DNA of 64,000 nt from Trissonchulus latispiculum (Eukaryota > Nematoda > Enoplea > Enoplida > Ironidae): the NCBI GenBank assembly GCA_030248195.1, contig JASAND010030300.1, positions 1-64,000 on the forward strand. The letters are read 5' to 3'. The translations under genes and the position numbers were made by a program. Shown here one piece after another: positions 57,947-64,000 of this stretch. A model generated the notes under the pieces. The model saw only the letters and a list, made by a program, of their open reading frames with translations, was not told where the DNA came from and made no database searches. The first letter of the stretch is position 1. Every line of letters begins with the position of its first letter.

Positions 57947-58259
57947 GTCAGTTTTAACTCTACAGCGAGTGCAGAGGGTTTCCGGAAAGTTGGGATTTGT
58001 CTCGAAATATTTTTCAACTTACGAGACTTTTTGAAAATATTTTGAGACATTGCAGGAATTTGTCTAGAACATTTTTGCACGCAAACATGCAAAACAAATA
58101 CACATTTAGAGTTATTTTTCAAATATATATTGCTAAAAAGTTTTGAAATACTTCGAGACAAGTTTGATTTTCAATGTTACAACTTTGGTGGAAGTTTCGA
58201 GTCGTTTTTTTTTCAACTTTCCGGAAACCGTCTGCACTCGCTGTGGAGTTGAAGCTGAC
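57947..58259. mobile_element. MITE-like element, about 45-bp inverted ends
   Basis: GTCAG...AACTCTACAGCGAGTGCAGA..GTTTCCGGAAAGTTG at the left; the right end is the complement with few mismatches. Interior AT-rich with CTCGAARTATTT words. No coding capacity. Confidence 0.75.
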
Positions 58260-58341
58260 ATACCCATTAAGCTATTCGATTGAAAATCTTAGCAAATCGA
58301 TGTGAAACATTTTGTGCACTAGCGATACTTTTGCGTTTTAG

Positions 58342-58473
58342 CGAATGAAAATCTCTGCCAAGGAAATAATAGCACCAATTGTCGCTATATCAAACATCAA
58401 TGCCTATTCAAAAAGCTGTAGTCTCAATGAAGTTGCTCAGGCTAATGCTGATCATGCTTTCGCCAACGCTGTT
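58342..58473 (+). CDS. candidate exon (uncertain)
   Basis: Follows TTTGCGTTTTAG. In phase 0 it reads AKEIIAPIVAISNINAYSKS and EVAQANADHAFANA, up to a weak donor (GCT|GTTAGG). In phase 1 it gives a Cys-containing frame that soon stops. Could belong to the same plus-strand gene as 63172-63263, but nothing links them. Confidence 0.22.
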
Positions 58474-58980
58474 AGGATTAAAATTTCTTGTTACATTCTT
58501 TTCCTGTTCCGTTATTATCTTCCGTGTTTTAAAATGACTGATTATCTACAGAAAATCAGGTATGCCCACTTTTCCTTTGCAAATTTAAGAAAACTGAAAC
58601 AATGAGGTCATTAGTAATTAGGTTTCTTATCTGGAAAGAATCTTTAGGTTTGCAGTTTCGAGTATTTTGAGGGTAAACAATCTTTTCCTAGCATGACTGC
58701 TCCCATGGATTTGGCAGTACTGTAGAACAACCTGTGGTTTTGGAACCAATGGTTTAGAAATGTACCAAAAACATCGTGAAGATCTGACTCCCTGCTGAAT
58801 GGTCAAATTACGCTTCTAGGTCGACCGTTTTCATCCACACTTAATCAGCCCCAATCAGGTGTCGGCATGATGTTTAGTGAAGTTATGACGTCAAGAATAC
58901 TCAAAACTTTTAATTACACAGTTAAACAATACTTTAAAGAATTATATATACCTGTGGTGGTGGAACCAATGGTTTAGAAA

Positions 58981-59040
58981 GTTTCTTTTTCTTTTTCTAA
59001 TGAGAAAGAAGAAGAAACCAAAGTTTCTTCTTCTTTCTCA
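58981..59040. mobile_element. 60-bp hairpin insertion with 7-bp target repeat
   Basis: Flanked by TTAGAAA on both sides (58974-58980 and 59041-59047). The insertion plus the right repeat forms a perfect 25-bp-arm hairpin (58994-59018 and 59023-59047, loop CAAA). An uninterrupted copy of the flank (AACCAATGGTTTAGAAATGT) lies nearby at about 58744. Confidence 0.7.
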
Positions 59041-59389
59041 TTAGAAATGTACCAAAAAGATCGTATGCAGTATAAGTTAGTACTTACCTATGCAGTAAGT
59101 CAACCGCGGCAGCTGCACCGGAAGCCGATCGCCCTTCGATCTCGGATAATTACCAGCAAGGGGTGATTTTGTGATGAGAAGTGCTGGCTGGTACCGGTTT
59201 TCCTGGCCCAGCTGAGTCACACATGTTGGGCAAGCATAAAATGACAATTATGCAAAGCACGTACAACAACGAAAACATATTGTTTTGATTTTGTATTTTA
59301 ATTTCAATAGCCTTTGGGGACTTTCGTTAGCTGCTTGTCTTGTGACGCCAATGAAATTCCACCGCCAGGTGATAGGAATTAGGTATAAG

Positions 59390-59690
59390 CAAGAGTACAT
59401 AATATATAAGTGTGACAGCGTGACAGGCTGACCCCCCACAAACGTGTATGTTCACTTCAAACAACTTTGGCAGCTACACTTGCATGCTGAAGCTCGAAAA
59501 CACACACAACTACTCAGTTGGTTCAATGTGCGTCTGTTGCGAGCTTTAACACGCATAGATAGCGTTCTAATTTCTTTGAAGTGAGCATACACATTTGTGG
59601 GGGGCCAGCCGTTAGCGAATATAGCATGTATCTGCTGCTGATAACAGAGAACCTGCCAGCTGTCACACTCTTATCTATTATGTATTCTTG
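59390..59690. mobile_element. CAAGAG foldback element, short
   Basis: CAAGAGTACATAATATATAAG left, TATTATGTATTCTTG right, palindromic arms with C/G runs of 6. Flanked by perfect 7-bp repeats GTATAAG (59383-59389 and 59691-59697). Confidence 0.9.
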
Positions 59691-62680
59691 GTATAAGGCT
59701 AGGAGTTGAAAGGTTTTGGACCAATCAGCACAGAGCAAAGCTTGTTTTGACTGGAAAGCACTGAAAGCACAACTCAAAATGTTGTTATTTAATTTTTAAG
59801 CAATTACAATTATAATTTGCTGATCTTAAAACGTTTCTAAGTGTTGGTTATTTAATTTTTGAATAATTCCCATGTCACGTGACCTGTGCTTTTTGTGACT
59901 GTGGTTTGTCATCGTGAACTATGTGTCTTCAGTGTTCTGAGCACAAAGCACAAAGCACAAAGCACTCCATCGTGAACCGGGCTTAAGGAGTCAAGGTGTG
60001 ACTGCGCGTCAGCACATTCATTACTGTGAGCATAATGGACATTCTGATAGCTTTGTAACACCGGGTAATTGCTATGGCAATTATTCAGTGTCAGCATCCC
60101 CGTTCCCTCAAAAATTTATACGTTTTACAATGACACAATCCCTAACTGAAGTACCGACTGAGGTGAGGTGGCTGCAAAAAATTAAATGCTGTAATTATCT
60201 AGGTTAAATTTAAAGCCTCAGAAATAGGTTTAAATTAATACTGGTAGAAAGTAGAAGACAATGACTCAACTGTTTCTTGATTTTGGAAGTGCTCATAATG
60301 GGTTGAAAATACGAAAACTGTTCAAAACGTTTCAAGTAAACTGGGGGAGTAGTCCAATTCTTTGTACAAAATATTGAAAAAAACAGCAGTCGAAATGTTT
60401 CCAATGAATTGAAATCTGTTAGGTTTCTTCCATCCTACCAATCAGCTCAACTAACTGAATCAAACTCCTGTTACAAAGATTTAACATCCATTCGGAGAAA
60501 CAATCGAAAGCTACATTTCCCTAGATAGGCTGGAAAAATTCTCAGGATTGAAAACATTGGCTTTGAAACTAGGCTTTGCGAAAATATGCTTAATTATAAT
60601 AATTGATGACCAACCCTGTCCACATGATACAGGTGCAGTGATAACTAGCAGGCCCCTATAAGGGACATTATTCCGCATTTGAGCAGCAGTGTATCAAGTA
60701 GACGTTGAAATTGCATTGGAAAGAAAGTTAAATAAGCGCAGCTTTTTATTACGATTCACCTTAGCATAGGTCACAGTGTTTGAGGAGGTATTCACTAGCT
60801 GACAATTACCCTGACTTAGGAAGTATGTAGGGCAATGAACCCCTTGACCTAAGTTATTTGTTGAGCGCTAGCTTTTTGCTTCTACTTAGCTAGCATGTCA
60901 AACGGGCACCATCTTACACACATCGTTTCAGGGAGGCTTTCAATTTGTAAAGTTTAGTACTCAAAATTGATTTGTTAAAAAACCTTGGTTCAGCTCTGGG
61001 AAGTGTAATAGTGGAAATGCTGTGGTTTAACTCCCTGACCTCACTTATTAAATCTACAGTTAGACCAATTAATTAAATTGTTACCAGAAATTTAAACTTT
61101 AAACTGAAATTTGCTGTTTGTTTGTTTCCGCATTAGCAATAAAAAATCAATGTTAAACATTTCGAATGTGAAGAAGGCATGCCATGTTGAGTTCTGATCA
61201 GGCAACACTACCAGTTCGGTCTCCTAGGTTCAGCTGTGGGCTAATCTGCACTATTAAGAAGTTTTTTCAAGCCTTAAACGAAAATGGAACAAATGGAACA
61301 AGCACTAGTAATACAGTTTAAACTTTTTTAGGACGACGTATAGATTAATTGGTAGGCATCCGCCCTCCGCCCAAATCCGCTTTTTTGATGTGACGACAAA
61401 AGAAAAACGTGACAAGGAAACAAAAGAGTATCTTCTAGTTCAGCCGCAGAAGAAACGAGAAATCTTCAACTGATAGCGTCTACTCTGATATCTAATTTGC
61501 ATATTCTTGCAAATCCAAACCCGTCCGCTTACTTTCTTTTCGACTTCAGTAAGGGGGGAGAGGGTAAACCTTAAAAAATTAATTCCGATACCCCTATTAT
61601 TCTAAGCTGTAATCTACATAGCTTTAAAATGCCCCATTTCTCAACAGCATCCATGTCCAAACTTAAATCCAACGATAAACTTGACTGTCACTTATTTGGC
61701 CACCTTCGGCTAAAAAGAGATGCTGACTAACATGTTAAACATACAGAAATATGTCATTTAGAGATTGGTGCCCTAGTGTGTACAATCCATTTTCCGAAGC
61801 AATAACTCCGCCTCCAGGGCGGAATAATAAAGCCATGAAATATGCAAATTTTTAAAATTTTGAAGATCAAGCATAATGGAAACTAACAAATCCAGAGCAC
61901 GATAAATTAATTTCTGCGATATGATTACGCTGGCTATTTCTGGTGTTGAAACAAAGGTTGTTTAGGGCTCAAAGTTTTAAAGAAGTATCACAGTGACAAT
62001 CATCAAATACAATCTTTACATATCCTAAAATTAAAAGGGTTAAATGAAATGTTGACTCGAGATCCCTCACAAAATTGATGATAACTAAAGAATAAAAATA
62101 ATAATAATAACCTAAAGAATATTATTTGCACAAAAACAATTGAGCATAATTTCAAATTATATTACGTGTGGTAGGTGAAGACTGACGCCATCAAATATCG
62201 AATCAGTCAATATAGTGAAACAATTAAGTTAATTTGCTTATTTGATGATGGAATGGCACTTGACGCGAACGCAAACCTGACACCTCTAATGTTGATAAAT
62301 TTGCATCTGTGCAAAGCAACTTACCCAAATTTCTGAATCCATATTTTGTTGGAGTGAAAACAGTACTGCACTATTTTATTGCGAAAGATTTTGAATTGAA
62401 TGTTGAATTGAATTGAATTGAATGAATATTGAGTGTATTCATCACGCAATTTCGAAATCTGCAATTTTAGTGAACACAGATGTTACAAGGCTTACAGTAT
62501 ACAACTTAGAAGCAACACAGACAGCTGCAAACAAAACAAATGAATAAGATTCATGAACACTTGATTCTTTTAATCATATCGTGACGGACTGAACGCTCAA
62601 TTAGTTTTCAAGATTTAATTAGACTAATCTGCATATTTTCATTTAACAACAATTATGCATTCATTTTTATTGACTATTAC
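59691..62680. other. no supported gene, possible introns
   Basis: GCACAAA is tandemly repeated (59941-59964). The frame at 59998-60207 ends near a good donor (CTGAG|GTGAGG, about 60160), so an exon is possible, but the acceptor is poor. AATTGAATTG words repeat at 62396-62425. Confidence 0.35.
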
Positions 62681-63078
62681 CAAGAGTACATAATACTAAG
62701 AGTGTGACAAGCGTCACACTCTATGCAGTGAAAGCCAAAACTATGCTATGCGCGCTATCGGCTGACCCCCCCCCACGAATTGATCCCCTCTCACACCCCC
62801 CCCAATATGGGTACTCACTCGCTTAGCATGTTTTCTACATACAAGTGTTAAACACACACGCTTAAACCCCCTCCCCAAATTGGGTCCCTGATAATTTCAG
62901 CGTGTAATTATGCAAAGCAGTGAGCAACCCCCGTTTGGACCACGTACCCATATAGGGGCGGTGTGAGAGGGGGTCAATTCGTGGGGGGGGGGTCAGCTGA
63001 TAGCGCGCATAGCATAATTTTGGGATTCACTGCATAGAGTGTGACGTTTGTCATACTCTTTATCACTATGTACTCTTG
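62681..63078. mobile_element. CAAGAG foldback element in a probable intron
   Basis: CAAGAGTACATAATACTAAG left, complement right, C/G runs of 8-9. Flanked by perfect 7-bp repeats CTATTAC (62674-62680 and 63079-63085). It ends 93 bp upstream of the terminal exon at 63172. Confidence 0.92.
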
Positions 63079-63171
63079 CTATTACTAGCAGGCTTAGCTT
63101 TAGTAAATTATTGTGTATCAGTACTTCAGGTTTTCGATATTTCATTATTTCCATGACCTTGACTATTCCAG

Positions 63172-63263
63172 CAAATTGTCATGAGCCAGTTGAGGTGACG
63201 GGACTGAAAGCAGCTAGACTGGCTGCTACCGCCGCTCATGTAGTTATAAACCATGCGGTGTAG
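63172..63263 (+). CDS. terminal coding exon of an unknown gene
   Basis: Acceptor CTTGACTATTCCAG (ends 63171), two bases completing a codon, then NCHEPVEVTGLKAARLAATA and AHVVINHAV, TAG at 63261-63263. AATAAA follows 46 bp later, completing a typical last exon. Codon composition is GC-richer than the flanks. Upstream exons are not identified. The Ala-rich helix gives no family. Confidence 0.45.
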
Positions 63264-63308
63264 CTTAGCAAAGTCATGTCGTTTAGTGAATACTATTCAT
63301 GTAACCCA

Positions 63309-63314
63309 AATAAA
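63309..63314 (+). terminator. poly(A) signal
   Basis: AATAAA, well placed for the terminal exon at 63172-63263. Confidence 0.5.
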
Positions 63315-63841
63315 GTCGTTTTACTTTTTCAGTTTTTGTTGTTTTGTTTTCATTTTCCCATCAACTTAACCTAGTTCTATTGTAGATGTCTAATGAGTGC
63401 ACCGTCTGCTGTAAATACAGTAGAAATTTATCGATTAGTTGTTTCCAAATGCTCACCTGTGCTCAGAATGTACTATCTGTGTAATCATGTAATAAAAATT
63501 ACTTGTATTTTATTTGTCTGTCTCCATCATATGTGGTTGTGTATTTATATGTTCACTGAGATGAGATTTTTATAAACGCTCAAATGATAGTACTAAACAT
63601 AGCTAGTTCTGTAGGGGCCCTAAAATATGTAAACGGAAACTCACAGCGTTCGAAATGAGGTTCTTCCAAGCTTCTTTAATTAACCATAAATAACGCTTTT
63701 TATACATCATACTAGGCAAGACCACGTACAGGCACATAACTCAGATATATTCAAAACCATTTTTAAAAATGCTAGTTTTGTACATTTTCCTTCCCCTTTA
63801 ACAGTGAAACGTTAACAACCATAACAAGCCACAGGACAGCA

Positions 63842-63876
63842 TATAAACTAGACACTACTACCGGTGAATATAAAAA
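63842..63876 (+). promoter_or_regulatory. TATA boxes before a candidate first exon
   Basis: TATAAA at 63842-63847 and TATAAAAA at 63869-63876. The first lies 65 bp before the ATG at 63907 and is the better placed. Confidence 0.3.
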
Positions 63877-63906
63877 CCAAGTACGACAAACCATACAAAA
63901 TCAACA

Positions 63907-63976
63907 ATGCAGCAAACAATATCAAATAGCAATAACAACAATACGACAATGCAACAAAGCAACAGTAATGGTTATG
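63907..63976 (+). CDS. candidate first exon, Gln/Asn-rich start (runs to a donor)
   Basis: ATG begins MQQTISNSNNNNTTMQQSNS, then NGY, with a donor-like ATG|GTGTGT at 63976/63977. If unspliced, the frame stops at 63990. Such N termini are common in animal transcription factors and RNA-binding proteins. The window ends 24 bases later, so it cannot be followed. Confidence 0.3.
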
Positions 63977-64000
63977 GTGTGTTTAGATAAGGTAGAAAAA

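Overview
The window looks like non-coding-rich genomic DNA from an invertebrate animal. It is AT-rich, single open frames are short, exon-like islands are flanked by GT/AG splice signals, there are many (AT)n microsatellites, and one intact intronless 7-transmembrane receptor resembles the nematode Srsx-like rhodopsin class. No operons, Shine-Dalgarno sites, CRISPR arrays or bacterial genes were seen. I cannot name the species.

Layout. (1) 0.8-6.9 kb: a degraded coiled-coil gene is present twice. Between the copies sits a 4.3-kb foldback element (1106-5437, perfect 7-bp target duplication) carrying a coiled-coil gene copy and a decayed Penelope-like reverse transcriptase. (2) About 6.88-25.89 kb and 26.07-42 kb: two direct copies of a 16-19 kb unit, nearly identical over long stretches but differing by large insertions and deletions. 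This is either a recent tandem duplication or two haplotypes joined by the assembler. Each copy carries a Ty3/gypsy-type integrase tail followed by a NADAR/YbiA-like frame, a spliced small gene (57 codons in copy 1) on the minus strand, several exon-like segments, nested foldback elements and a repeated roughly 300-bp terminal-exon-like sequence. (3) 42.6-50.8 kb: a 68-bp tandem repeat, two candidate minus-strand exons, a Merlin/IS1595-type transposase relic, a 10-bp minisatellite and three large palindromes. (4) 50.8-56.6 kb: a long (AT)n tract, a third copy of a 2.3-kb element, and the receptor gene with its own TATA box and poly(A) signal. (5) 57.9-64 kb: small foldbacks, a terminal exon with poly(A) signal at 63.2 kb, and a probable Asn/Gln-rich first exon cut by the window end.

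The dominant theme is foldback DNA. At least eight insertions share termini beginning CAAGA and 7-bp target duplications (one imperfect), are near-complete palindromes and contain long G or C runs. They insert into each other, into gene fragments and into probable introns. I do not recognise the family. The other unusual items are the NADAR-like frame downstream of a retrotransposon integrase and the small spliced gene whose two copies differ far more than their surroundings.

All coordinates were read by eye. Element borders within simple repeats are good to a few bases only.
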